A DNA stretch of 64,000 nt from Ampullaceana balthica (GCA_944989445.1 CALYLW010000164.1:16001-80000); one strand, 5' to 3'; shown: positions 53,032 to 63,200, counted from the stretch's first letter. Program-made: numbers and translations. The notes: a model not told the origin generated them from the letters alone.

Positions 53032-55125
53032 TACAACCCCGTCCCCCAAGCCCAGTGACTTCAAATTGTATCCAACACCTATCCACCTTATCCACAGGCA
53101 TATCCAGTGTGCTGTGACCCCCTCCCCCCGACCGCCCCACCAACCACCCCGTCCCCAAGCCCAGTGACTTAAAATTGTATCCAACACCTATCCACCTTAT
53201 CCACAGTCATGTCCAGTGTACTGTTACCCCCTCCCCCCCCACCGACCGCCCCACCAACCACCCCGTCCCCAAGCCCAGTGACTTCAAATTGTATCCAACA
53301 CCTATCCACCTTATCCACAGTCATGTCCAGTGTGCTGTGACCCCCTCCCCCCGCCCCACCAACCACCCCGTCCCCAAGCCCAGTGACTTAAAATTGTATC
53401 CAACACCTATCCACCTTATCCACAGTCATGTCCAGTGTGCTGTGACCCCCTCCCCCCCACCGACGCCCCACCAACCACCCCGTCCCCAAGCCCAGTGACT
53501 TCAAATTGTATCCAACACCTATCCACCTTATCCACAGTCTTGTCCAGTGTGCTGTGACCCCCTCCCCCGCCCCACCAACCACCCCATCCCCAAGCCCAGT
53601 GACTTAAAATTGTATCCAACACCTATCCACCTTATCCACAGTCATGTCCAGTGTACTGTGACCCCCTCCCCCCCACCGACCGCCCCACCAACCACCCCGT
53701 CCCCAAGCCCAGTGACTTCAAATTGTATCCAACACCTATCCACCTTATCCACAGTCATGTCCAGTGTGCTGTGACCCCCTCCCCCCGACCGCCCCACCAA
53801 CCACCCCGATCCCCAAGCCCAGTGACTTAAAATTGTATCCAACACCTATCCACCTTATCCACAGTCATAGTCCAGTGTGCTGTGACCCCCTCCCCCCGAC
53901 CGCCCCACCAACCACCCCGTCCCCAAGCCCAGTGACTTCAAATTGTATCCAACACCTATCCACCTTATCCACAGTCATATCCAGTGTGCTGTGACCCCCT
54001 CCCCCCGACCGCCCCACCAACCACCCCGTCCCCAAGCCCAGTGACTTAAAATTGTATCCAACACCTATCCACCTTATCCACAGTCATGTCCAGTGTACTG
54101 TGACCCCCTCCCCCCCCACCGACCGCCCCACCAACCACCCCGTCCCCAAGCCCAGTGACTTCAAATTGTATCCAACACCTATCCACCTTATCCACAGTCA
54201 TGTCCAGTGTGCTGTGACCCCCTCCACCCGCCCCACCAACCACCCCGTCCCCAAGCCCAGTGACTTAAAATTGTATCCAACACCTATCCACCTTATCCAC
54301 AGTCATGTCCAGTGTACTGTTACCCCCTCCCCCCCACCGATCGCCCCACCAACCACCCCGTCCCCAAGCCCAGTGACTTCAAATTGTATCCAACACCTAT
54401 CCACCTTATCCACAGTCATGTCCAGTGTGCTGTGACCCCCTCCCCCCGCCCCACCAACCACCCCATCCCCAAGCCCAGTGACTTAAAATTGTATCCAACA
54501 CCTATCCACCTTATCCACAGTCATGTCCAGTGTACTGTGACCCCCTCCCCCCCACCGACCGCCCCACCAACCACCCCGTCCCCAAGCCCAGTGACTTCAA
54601 AATTGTATCCAACACCTATCCACCTTATCCACAGTCATGTCCAGTGTGCTGTGACCCCCTCCCCCCGCCCCACCAACCACCCCATCCCCAAGCCCAGTGA
54701 CTTAAAATTGTATCCAACACCTATCCACCTTATCCACAGTCATGTCCAGTGTACTGTGACCCCCTCCCCCCGACCGCCCCACCAACCACCCCGTCCCCAA
54801 GCCCAGTGACTTAAAATTGTATCCAACACCTATCCACCTTATCCACAGTCATGTCCAGTGTGCTGTGACCCCCTCCCCCGCCCCACCAACCACCCCATCC
54901 CCAAGCCCAGTGACTTAAAATTGTATCCAACACCTATCCACCTTATCCACAGTCATGTCCAGTGTACTGTTACCCCCTCCCCCCCACCGACCGCCCCACC
55001 AACCACCCCGTCCCCAAGCCCAGTGACTTAAAATTGTATCCAACACCTATCCACCTTATCCACAGTCATATCCAGTGTGCTGTGCCCCCCTCCCACCCCC
55101 CCACCAACCACCCCGTCTGGTCCAC
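53032..55125. repeat. ~110-bp satellite-like array with dimeric higher-order units, 19 copies
   Basis: Each unit contains 'agcccagtgactt', 'attgtatccaacacctatcc' and 'accttatccacag', followed by 'tccagtgt' and a C-rich tail of variable length. Units alternate strictly between 'gacttcaaattg' and 'gacttaaaattg' for the first 16 copies, and the last three are all of the second form. The C-tail varies between 'cccccgcccca' and 'ccccccaccgaccgcccca'. The Pro/Thr/His-rich frames are artefacts. Confidence 0.96.
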
Positions 55126-55494
55126 GCCCTCGGACCTTGCACCCGCCACGAGAGAGTGGACCCGGTATCAACATCAAATATTTGAGGTCCCCGGATGCCA
55201 AACAGAATCGCAACAACTTTGAACGTCCGGTTATCTCAGAGCTCAAATATGAGACAAATTATCGCCCCTTAAACCATTATTTCCCTTGGTCTTCGGACAA
55301 AGCGTCGAGGGTGACGGGCCTTTGAGTCGTGGAGATAACCGATATGTATGTGGGGTGGGGGGGGGGAGTGTACAAAGTTTGAACTTGTCACTCCCCGGTG
55401 ACCAAACTGCGAAGGTCAGAGTTCACGTTGAATCGATGCGTGGTTTGAAAACCTGGCAAACAAAAGCCACATCTGCTGCTTGAGGTAACGATTA
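55126..55494. other. GC-moderate unique sequence
   Basis: The frames at 55077-55325 and 55286-55483 read out of the array and lack domains. No gene supported. Confidence 0.35.
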
Positions 55495-55945
55495 CTTTGC
55501 CAAGATTATACCAAATAATTACTTCGTCAAGTCTCTGCATCAATTACTTCGTCATTATTTTTCCAAAAAAAATAATAAAAAATTACTTCATCAAGATTTT
55601 AACATCAGTTACTTCATCAAGATTTTAACATCAGTTACTGCATCAAGATTTTAACATCAGTTACTGCATCAAGATTTTAACATCAGTTACTGCATCAAGA
55701 TTTTAACATCAGTTACTGCATCAAGATTTTAACATCAGTTACTGCATCAAGATTTTAACATCAGTTACTGCATCAAGATTTTAACATCAGTTACTGCATC
55801 AAGATTTTAACATCAGTTACTGCATCAAGATTTTAACATCAGTTACTGCATCAAGATTTTAACATCAGTTACTGCATCACAGATTTTAACATCAGTTACT
55901 TTATCCAGATTACACCAAACAATTACTTCGTCACGATTATATCAA
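55495..55945. repeat. 26-bp minisatellite with diverged flanks, about 16 copies
   Basis: The core (55590-55895) is built of identical 'cagttactgcatcaagattt' + 'taacat' units. Outer copies read 'aattacttcgtcaagatta' and 'cacca', so homogenised centre and decayed ends are both visible. Confidence 0.95.
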
Positions 55946-56565
55946 CTTTCTATTTTTATTCCGTCCTTTTACCCACGTTAAAAGCAATAGGGAATACATG
56001 GATTATGTTTTGGATGTGCTCCATTTTTTTCTCTCCATTAAATCGAACCGTTCCAAAATGTATATGTATTTATTTTTTTATTTTTTAAATATTCTTTTCT
56101 TCATGGTTTGAGCCTTGAACACTGGTGACATATTTTATGAGATCGTTTGTTTTGACATCGGTTGAAAAAAAAAGGATATTGACGTCACTTCTCATTGATG
56201 TCCCCGTGCCAGCCTCGTGATGGATGACACACTCGTGGCTCCAGTTCGTAGTCCAGTTGATGCATAACAGAATGTATGATAATGATTTTTTAAAAAAAAT
56301 TTAACATTTTTTTAATCCACATACGAAGACTTTCTTGTCTTTGCTTTTGATACATGATGTTTAATAATTTTTTAAAACGAAAATTTCGCGATGTTTAATG
56401 TTTTATAAGGTTTTAATTAATTTTTACTCAATTTTTTTTTAAACGTCAATTATCATGTATCATTTATAGCAGTTATTTCTCTTTCTTGTGTTGTTGTTTT
56501 TGTTATCATGCCAACAAAAGCTCGTGCTTCAATTTAATATACATATTTATAAGTTTATATATTTA
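55946..56565. other. AT-rich unique sequence
   Basis: No gene or element end identified. Confidence 0.4.
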
Positions 56566-57005
56566 TTGATATAAATAAAATTTGGTAAATACGGTATTTG
56601 AGGTCCGAAAGTACTCTGTATTTTTTTTTAAGTCTACTTCCCGTTACAAATTTGACAGATCAATTATTTAAAATGTACCCTTCTGCTACATAATTGAACT
56701 ATTGTTCAATCAAAACTGGGGTTAGAAGGCATATACAATTTTATTTTTTCAAAAGATGTCAATTTTAGAGTCACTGGGAAGTGTTGTATCTTCAATATTT
56801 ATCTTTATATAATAGTGGAAATATAATCACAACAACATCAGGAAACGTATAGCTTAAAGTAAATTTGTAGCCGAGGGGTACATTTTTAAAATAATTGAGA
56901 ACTTTCAACTTTGAAACGGGAAGTAGACTAAAAAAAAGAATAAATAAAATATAGAATACTTCCAGACATCGAACGCCGTATGTACCTAAAATTTAAATTC
57001 TACGA
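56566..57005. mobile_element. Palindromic (foldback-type) element, ~440 bp
   Basis: The left arm contains 'ggtaaatacggtatttgagg' and 'aagtctacttcccgtt'. The right arm contains 'aacgggaagtagact' and 'cgccgtatgtacc', the inverse. An inner pair, 'aaatgtacccttctgctaca' and its near-complement at 56866-56887, shows that the symmetry extends inwards. No coding is present. Confidence 0.7.
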
Positions 57006-57084
57006 AGTGAGAAGAAAAAAATAATAAGTTAACGGAGCAGTAAACTGTACCTACTGACTACTTATCCTTAGTACTCTTCCTTTC

Positions 57085-57165
57085 TCCCTTTATACATCTG
57101 CTCTTTTCATTCCATCCCACGCTCAGCCCCGATAAAGATTTGAGATTGCCGTTAAAAAATCTGAC
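57085..57165 (+). repeat. Dispersed repeat Y
   Basis: 'tctgctcttttcat', 'cccgataaagatttgagat' and 'gttaaaaaatct' recur in the same order at 58725-58800. The identity of the element is unknown. Confidence 0.55.
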
Positions 57166-57203
57166 ATATCCCTTCCTACCTCACCGAACGTCTCTCTGTC
57201 TAC

Positions 57204-57369
57204 TAGGGTTGCCAGGTGGCTGTCTCAAAAATACCGGACACTTGTGTCGAATTTTGTCGATGGCACAATATTTAAATGTAAAATGTCCGGTATTGCTTCC
57301 ATTTTTCCACTGGACAAATAACGATAATACCGGATAGTCCGGCACAAAATCGGACATCTGGCAACCCTA
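57204..57369. mobile_element. hAT-type MITE with perfect 8-bp duplication (166 bp)
   Basis: The ends 'tagggttgccag' and 'ctggcaaccta'-type sequence (57358-57369, 'ctggcaacccta') are perfect 12-bp inverted repeats. The octamer 'ctgtctac' flanks both sides exactly (57196-57203, 57370-57377). Sub-terminal 'taccggaca' and its complement extend the symmetry. Non-coding. It interrupts the LINE coding sequence. Confidence 0.93.
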
Positions 57370-57600
57370 CTGTCTACTCACCCCCCCACACGAGCTACGC
57401 TCTTCTGCGGACACACATGTTCTTTCTGTTCCTAAGACACAAACTCTGTCTACTCACACCCCCCCCCACGAGCTACGCTCTTCTGCGGACACACATGTTC
57501 TTTCTGTTCCTAAGACACAAACTCTGTCTACTCATCCCCCCCCCGCGAGCTACGCTCTTCTGCGTACACACACGTTCTTTCTGTTCATAAGACACAAACT
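57370..57600. repeat. ~80-bp tandem triplication of LINE coding sequence
   Basis: Three units contain 'gagctacgctcttctgcgga', 'cacacatgttctttctgtt' and 'cctaagacacaaac', separated by C-runs of different length. Each begins next to 'tctgtctactca', which includes the MITE's target octamer. Confidence 0.92.
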
Positions 57601-57830
57601 AAAACATAAGGCGCAAAAAATATTTCTCTTCGTGTGCCCCCAAACGATGGGATTCTCTACCATTACACGTTCGCAGTATTCCTACTACTACGACTAGGCC
57701 TAGGCTTTCGAGACTAAACTAAAAAAACAGCTCTTCAAACTTTACTTTCAAAATTAACAATCAAACATGTCACTGACTGATAAACGTAGCTTATATGCAC
57801 CATCATGTCATGTTTTTATTTATTTTTTTA

Positions 57831-57863
<33 letters not shown>

Positions 57864-57960
57864 TTTGTAATAAGGATTTGAATGTTAAGTTAAATGCATT
57901 TACAAACATATGTGTTACTATTTTTACTTGAAGCGCTGTGAGCTCAGCTCCTTTCTATGG

Positions 57961-58157
57961 CAGAGGTGGCGAACCGGTTTGGGGCCATGCACGTGCACAA
58001 AAAATTCAACCAAAACCCTCTTATTTATAGCAAAGTGCCAACATTTCAATGAAACCCAAAATCGTGGGGTTGGGCTTAGCTAGTTTCATTAAGGAAGTAA
58101 TATTTTAGTCGCGTGCCGGCTGATGAGGCTATGCGTGCCATAGGTTCGCAATAACTG
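57961..58157. mobile_element. hAT-type MITE in the LINE 3' stem (197 bp)
   Basis: The left end 'cagaggtggcgaacc' and the reverse complement of the right end 'cagttattgcgaacc' are imperfect inverted repeats. Flanking octamers 'ttctatgg' and 'ctctaggg' agree at 6 of 8 positions. Removing it restores a 3' end like that of LINE copy A, which supports the boundaries. Confidence 0.78.
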
Positions 58158-58205
58158 CTCTAGGGTAATGCGCTATATAAGTTCTCACATTATCATTATT
58201 ACTAA

Positions 58206-58400
58206 TGAGATAAACCCGTCAAAAATGACGGAATCTTTTTTGGTTCAAATTGCACTATAAAACAAAATCGATCGCAGCGCCACCTAACAGCACTATAAAA
58301 CAAAATCGATCGCAGCGACACCTAACAGCACTATAAAACAAAATCGATCGCAGCGACACCTAACAGCATTACATCCATACAGACAACGAGAATCAATATA
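58206..58400 (-). mobile_element. Helitron family B, fragment (minus)
   Basis: 'aaacccgtcaaaaatgacgg' is the inverted family B terminus (CTAG decayed to CTAA). Three tandem units 'cgatcgcagcgccacctaac' and 'agcactataaaacaaaat' follow. Confidence 0.68.
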
Positions 58401-58407
58401 CATATTT

Positions 58408-58460
58408 AACATAAGTAACTTATCCTTGTTTGATAAATACGAAATATTAAACTTCCGATG
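58408..58460 (-). mobile_element. Helitron family R fragment
   Basis: 'taacttatccttgtttgata' and 'aatacgaaatattaaactt' match the body of the family R copies. Both ends are missing. Confidence 0.55.
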
Positions 58461-58559
58461 CACGCCTTGTATTAAAATATAAGCTCAAACATTTATAATA
58501 AAGGCGGAAAGGAATTTATTGAACAGGGTAATGGGTAAGCCCGAAAAAAAAATCAAGAG

Positions 58560-58700
58560 AATAAAACAAAATCGATCGCAGCGCGCCACCTAACAGCATT
58601 ACATCCATCGCAGCACCACCTAACAGCATAACATCCATCGCAGCGCCACCTAACAGCATTACATCCATACAGACAACGGGAATTGTGTATATTGATATAT
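58560..58700 (-). mobile_element. Helitron family B fragment with a 30-bp triplication
   Basis: It contains 'aaaacaaaatcgatcgcagc', three units of 'cgccacctaacagcattaca' + 'tccatcgca', and the end 'acgggaattgtgtatattga'. The CTAG end is missing. Confidence 0.68.
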
Positions 58701-58724
58701 ATTTAGTACGCACCCTTAAATACC

Positions 58725-58800
58725 TCTGCTCTTTTCATACTATCGATTGCATCCACAGACCCGATAAAGATTTTGAGATGGTGTTAAGAAATCTTACGTA
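58725..58800 (+). repeat. Dispersed repeat Y, second copy
   Basis: 'tctgctcttttcata', 'cccgataaagattttgagat' and 'gttaagaaatctta' match 57085-57165. Confidence 0.55.
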
Positions 58801-58844
58801 ACACTTGTCAGTTTAAAAAAAAATATTTAAAAAACAAGTTTTTG

Positions 58845-58964
58845 ACTATAAATCCTTTATATACGAGACATAACTAAAAGAATGTTTATTACAATACACA
58901 TCGCAAAGACAATCCAAAAATCTAAAACAGTTGTTATGTTTCAAATGTATAAAGGATTTATAGT
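58845..58964. mobile_element. Short MITE with 17-bp perfect inverted ends (120 bp)
   Basis: 'actataaatcctttata' opens it and 'tataaaggatttatagt' closes it. 'acgagacataac' and 'gttatgtttcaaat' continue the partial symmetry. The inner sequence matches, inverted, the last part of repeat X at 15100-15215. Confidence 0.72.
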
Positions 58965-59203
58965 TTTAAAAAAACAACATCTACAGTCTGCCAGCTAAAT
59001 TTCAGCTCAATTTGATCACGGGAAAAGGGTTTTATAAACATATTATCATAATGCGAAAAGCGAGACAGATTAGCAATTAATAGCATTTTCATTTACAGAT
59101 CGGAAGTATATTTTTTAAAAAGTATCGTCAATATGATACGCACCTCACAGCGCAACAGGAAAGAATTAAAAAGGTCGTTCAATAAAAATAATACACATCG
59201 CGA
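58965..59203. other. AT-rich unique sequence
   Basis: It contains 'gtctgccagctaaatttcag', a diverged piece like part of repeat X. No gene. Confidence 0.35.
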
Positions 59204-59384
59204 CACTCTAGAAGCGGTCTCCAAACTTTTCTGCCGGAGGGCCGCATTAACTGTCAAACAGCAGTTTGAGGGCCGACTTCACACTAGAGGTCTAAATAAG
59301 AAAGAATCTAAACATAGATGTTGTTTTTAATTATATATTTATAATATTAATATTATTTAATATTATATCCAATATTATTTAATA

Positions 59385-59760
59385 ACTAGTGTACACCCGT
59401 CAAAAATCACGGAAGTTTTCAGATGAAATTTATTTATTTTATAAAAAATGCACTTTTTAGGGCGCCTACGGCACCGACCTTTTTCAAAAGCCCAACTAAC
59501 TTGTCCTTGTTTGATAAATACGAAATATTAAACTTTCTGAAAATGTACACAAAGTATTTTATAATAGGGGTTGCAGGGTACCTACGGCGCCCCATTTTTT
59601 AAATTTATTTCATAATTAACCATCATCAAATCCTCGTTTTACATTGATCCCTTTTCCAAAATTAAAATATGAGCGAAAACAATGACGCCGAATAATATTT
59701 TTTTACAGCGCATATTTAATTTGCACACCTTTTGATGCGTTGGTGCAGTAATTTGGTTTT
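59385..59760 (-). mobile_element. Helitron fragments (families B and R) nested in the hAT element
   Basis: 'ctagtgtacacccgtcaaaa' is the inverted family B terminus. At 59458 and 59575 come 'gggcgcctacggcacc' and 'gtacctacggcgcccc' with the family R body 'cttgtccttgtttgataaa'. Two R ends in tandem behind a B end suggest repeated insertion at the same place. Confidence 0.68.
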
Positions 59761-59879
59761 CCATGCTTTCTAAAATTAGTATCGTCAGGACTGACAGACA
59801 CTACTTGCGTGACAATTGCAAATTATATTGTTTAATATGATACACTGCACATGAACACCTGTTTTAGTGGGAATGGTGA

Positions 59880-60620
59880 AATTGTTTCTCTAGATGCCAA
59901 AAAGTAGATATTTCTGTCTTTAGATTTGATGTCCCTAACATCAACAGTGACCTGAGATTATCATCAGACAAGTTAGTTCTCAAATTGTTCTTCGCGTATT
60001 TCATCTTTGAAGATGTCTGTTCGCACAATTATGTTGTTCCAAAGATTGAAAGCTACCTGGATGCAAAAGCTTTGACTTCCTTTGGCATGCAAAACTGGTA
60101 AAAACTCGAAAGTCCTTCTTTGAACTTGTCCCTAAGGAGGTCATTTGTTTTCAAATCAATGACCTCCAGCTGCAGTCTATCTGAGCAACTGGTCACATCT
60201 GCTTCAAATGGATTTTGAAATAGCCTCACTTCTTCTGCATTTGAATCCAAGTCAGAAAACCCCTCCTGAAACTGCAGCTGGAGGTCTTTGATGATCTCGC
60301 ATGCAAATGATGTAGGGAACTCAGCTGTTGCTTCAGTCATGAAGACCTTGCACTGCTGAAAGTGTGTCAAGTTATTGGCCTGTACTTGTTCCCAAAAAAA
60401 ACAAGAAATGTTTAGATCTGAAGTCCTTTAGGTGATTGTATAGATCAGAAACTAGATTTGTCTCTCCTTGTAGTTTTAGGTTCAGAAATGTTAAATGACC
60501 AGTAATGTCTGCAGTAAAGGCCAATTTCCATACCCACTCTTCATCAGACAGTAATGGCTGTGACTTTCCTTTACTTTTAGGAAGTCATGTATTTCCTTTC
60601 TTAATTCAAATACATTTTAC
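59880..60620 (-). pseudogene. hAT transposase C-terminal half, degenerate
   Basis: On the minus strand, blocks in two or three frames read 'LLSDEEWVWKLAFTADITGH', then 'LNLKLQGETNLVSDLYNHL', and 'LTHFQQCKVFMTEATAEF'. These are followed by 'NPFEADVTSCSDRLQLEVI' and 'LRDKFKEGLSSFYQFCMPKE' (open frame 60053-60370), then after a frameshift and a stop 'LSIFGTT' and 'LCEQTSSKMKYAKNNLRTNL'. Their order and spacing match the catalytic-to-dimerisation half of Charlie/GTF2IRD2-type hAT transposases; the last block corresponds to the conserved C-terminal dimerisation (hATC) region. The N-terminal BED finger part was not found. Several frame breaks mean it makes no enzyme. Confidence 0.85.
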
Positions 60621-60889
60621 TCTACTCAGAACTTTCTCACAACTTATCATTAGAGGAACTCAATAATTTGTGATAAATCTGAATATGTTATCAATTTGAT
60701 TGGCCTTGGTTAACTAATCAGTTATTCTCGCGAAGTTTTGTGCTAAACTACAGGTAAAAATAGTATCTTTTTTTTTAAAAGGTCTCCAGGGGCCGGATGA
60801 GAGGGCCTCGCTTGCCGCATCTAGCCCGCGGGCCGTAGTTTGGAGGCCCCTGCACTCTAACACAAAAGTTAAAATGCTACATAGAAATA

Positions 60890-61115
60890 AATAGAGATAA
60901 AATAAAAATTCGTTAATTTAATTACAGTACATTCAATCGATCTGAAATTTTGATACGTCATTTTTATCATCGGCACGAGTCTGCCTGCAAAATTTCAGCT
61001 CGCTAGCATACGTGGAAGTGGGTTCAAAATCGATCCAATTTTTTTTCGTCAAGCAAGGCCTCAATCAAGCAATCAATCAAGCAGGCGCCACGAGTTACTA
61101 TAAAGGATTTAAAAA
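60890..61115 (-). mobile_element. Dispersed repeat X, inverted copy
   Basis: The reverse complement runs parallel to 14815-15030. Shared marks include 'atcctttata', 'actcgtgg', 'ttttgcaggcagactcgtgc' and 'tatcaaaatttcagat'. It contains a short 'aatcaagc' direct repeat not present in the other copy. Confidence 0.65.
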
Positions 61116-61250
61116 TTTATCTACAGCACGTTCCGAATGAAGTTTTTTTTTAAATGGAAGAAGTGTGGAGGGAGTGGAGGGCTTGGTGGAGTTGCTGAAG
61201 CTGTTTTATTTAGGTGCTGTTTTTTAGGGGTGGTAATTGGATGGCAGTGT
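61116..61250. other. Unique sequence
   Basis: Short stretch before the array, with nothing identifiable. Confidence 0.4.
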
Positions 61251-61254
61251 TTGT

Positions 61255-61625
61255 TGGATCGTTGTTGGTGTCTGTTTATGGTATCTTTTGGTGGTCCATG
61301 ATGATGGTGTCTGATGGTGGTGTCTGTTAGTGGTGTCTGGTGGTGGTGTCTGTTGATTAAGTCCGTCTGTGGTGTCTGTTGATGGTGTCTTTTTGTGGTG
61401 TCTGTTGATGGTGTCTTTTGGTGGTGTCTATTGATGTTGTCTTTTGTTGGTGTCTGGTGGTGGTGTCTGTTGATGCTATCTGTCGATGGTGTCTGTTAAT
61501 GGTGTCTTTAGGGTGTGTCTGATGATTGCGTCTTTTGTTGGTGTCTGTTGATTCAGTATCTGTTGATGCTGACTCTTGGTAGTATCGTTTTGTGGTTTCT
61601 GTTGATTGTGTCTGTTGCTGTCTGT
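61255..61625. repeat. ~12-13-bp minisatellite (ggtgtctgttgat), about 29 copies
   Basis: Highly variable units share 'ggtgtctgttgat', with lengths of 12 to 15 bp. The array is older and less homogeneous than most in the window. The Thr/His/Gln-rich minus frame is an artefact. Confidence 0.9.
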
Positions 61626-62211
61626 TATGTTGGGGTGTAAATTTAATTAAGTGGCCCCAGTTACACAAACTTAAGCTCTATTCCTCTATCCATTTACATG
61701 TAAAATGTTTGTGGAAGGAAAAAAAAAGGGGGGGGTCGGGGTCGGGTGAACGACCCGCAATCCATGTGTTACTCAGCTCGCAAGATTTAAGCCGCTTATC
61801 TCATATTGTATTTACGTACGGATTAGAGGGGCACTTATCCACCCACCCACCCCCACCAAATATATCTTAGAATTGTATCAATGCATTTATCTCCCTTCCC
61901 ATTTCGATAATGTATTTTCTTTTATTTATTTCTTTATGGCCAAGCAGTTGCTGCCAAATGTGGACACACGATGATTTAGTGTTTGTGTCGTGTAGGCGTT
62001 CGGTTTTCAACCTTTTTTTTTATCCCCGCGCGCTCATCGACTCGTTTCTTTCTGTTCAATGACAGATCTGTCACATCTTTCCACTTTTATTGATTGGACA
62101 ATATGAGACATGATGAGATTCCACTCCAGTTGAATGTTTTAGTGGGTTTTTTTTTCCATGAAAAAAATGTGATAAATATATTCCTAAATCCAGGGAGAGT
62201 GTCCGAAAAAG
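61626..62211. other. Unique sequence
   Basis: Contains A- and G-runs near 61720 and C-rich sequence near 61840. The frame at 61592-61870 has no domains. No gene supported. Confidence 0.35.
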
Positions 62212-62925
62212 ACCAAGAGACCATTAACCTCATTATCAAAGAGACCATTAACATCATTATCAAAGAGACTATTAACCTCATTATCAAAGAGACCATTAAC
62301 CTCACTATCATAGACCATTAACCTCATTATCAAAGAGACCATTAACCTCATTAGAGACCCTTCACCTCACTATCATAGACCATTAACCTCATTATCAAAG
62401 AGACCATTAACCTCGAAATCAAAGAAACCATTGACCTCATTATCAAAGAGACCATAAACCTCATTATCAAAGAGACCATTAACCTCACTATCATAGACCA
62501 TTAACCTCATTATCAAAGAGACCATTAACCTCGAAATCAAAGAAACCATTGACCTCATTATCAAAGAGACCATAAACCTCATTATCAAAGAGACCATTAA
62601 CCGCACTATCATAGACCATTAACCTCATTATCAAAGAGACCATTAACCTCATTAGAGACCATTGACCTCACTATCATAGACCATTAACCTCATTATCAAA
62701 GAGACCATTAACCTCGAAATCAAAGAGACCATTGACCTCATTATCAAAGAGACCATTAACCTCATTATCAAAGAGACCATTGACCTCATTATCAAAGAGA
62801 CCATTGACCTCATTATCAAAGAGACCATTAACCTCGTTATCAAAGAGACAATTAACCTCATTATTAAAGAGAACATTGACCTCATTATTAAAGATACTGT
62901 CATCCTCTTTGTCAAAGATAAAACC
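62212..62925. repeat. 24-bp minisatellite, about 30 copies, with long-period blocks
   Basis: The unit is 'gagaccattaacctcattat' + 'caaa'. Variants 'cactatcatagacc' and 'cctcgaaatcaaagaaacc' recur in the same order from about 62355 and from about 62475, and partly from 62655. Blocks of five or so units were therefore duplicated together. Length 24 gives eight-residue repeat frames on both strands, all artefacts. Confidence 0.95.
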
Positions 62926-62934
62926 CATAACGTG

Positions 62935-63200
62935 ACAATGGCATAATGGGAATGTTACAATTATAGGATGTAGCAATGGGAATGTGCTACTTTAAGGTGT
63001 GACAGTTGGGTAAATGATGCTCTGGGATTTGACGTTTTGAAGGGGACACAGGATATGAGACAGTTGGAAAGTGACAATTGGAATGTGACACTGGAAATGT
63101 GACACTGGGTATGTGACAGGGAATGTGATACTGTGAATATGAAAATGGTTTTTGTGACACTGGGAATATGACAGTGTTAAGGGGACACTGGGTACGTGAC
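62935..63200. repeat. Degenerate short tandem repeat 'gggaatgtgacact'
   Basis: Irregular copies of 'gggaatgtgac(a/t)' at 13-20 bp spacing. The array is strongly decayed. Confidence 0.7.

Larger units (their letters stand above)
57170..57767 (+). pseudogene. LINE reverse-transcriptase C-terminus with triplicated segment
   Basis: Before the first MITE the plus strand reads 'YLTERLSVYSP'. After it come three tandem copies reading 'HELRSSADTHVLSVPKTQT' or close variants, then 'KYFSSCAPKRWDSLPLHVRS', and after a frameshift 'AFETKLKKQLFKLYFQN' and a stop (57765-57767). These are the same blocks as in copy A (YSPTRQIRSS, KTFGERSF, KQWNPLP, LFKIYFQN). The MITE, the triplication and at least one frameshift make it non-functional. 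Confidence 0.82.
57166..58192 (+). mobile_element. Non-LTR retrotransposon 3' end, copy C (plus), twice invaded
   Basis: It contains the reverse-transcriptase C-terminal coding end, a 3' UTR with an (ATT)n run at 57835-57862, and the 3' stem 'agcgctgtgagctcag'...'atgcgctatataa'. The latter is the same 3' end as in copy A at 9346. Two hAT-type MITEs are inserted, one in the coding part (57204-57369) and one in the 3' stem (57961-58157). A segment of coding sequence is triplicated between them. Confidence 0.82.
59212..60852 (-). mobile_element. hAT element (Charlie-like) with fossil transposase (1,641 bp)
   Basis: The left end 'aagcggtctccaaac' and the reverse complement of the right end 'caggggcctccaaac' are inverted repeats. 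Flanks 'cactctag' (59204-59211) and 'cactctaa' (60853-60860) match at 7 of 8 bases. Sub-terminal 'gccggagggccgcat' and 'gcatctagcccgcgggccg' are typical of this hAT group. It holds a decayed transposase on the minus strand and a nested Helitron fragment at 59385-59760. Its length is below that of a full autonomous element. Confidence 0.88.
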
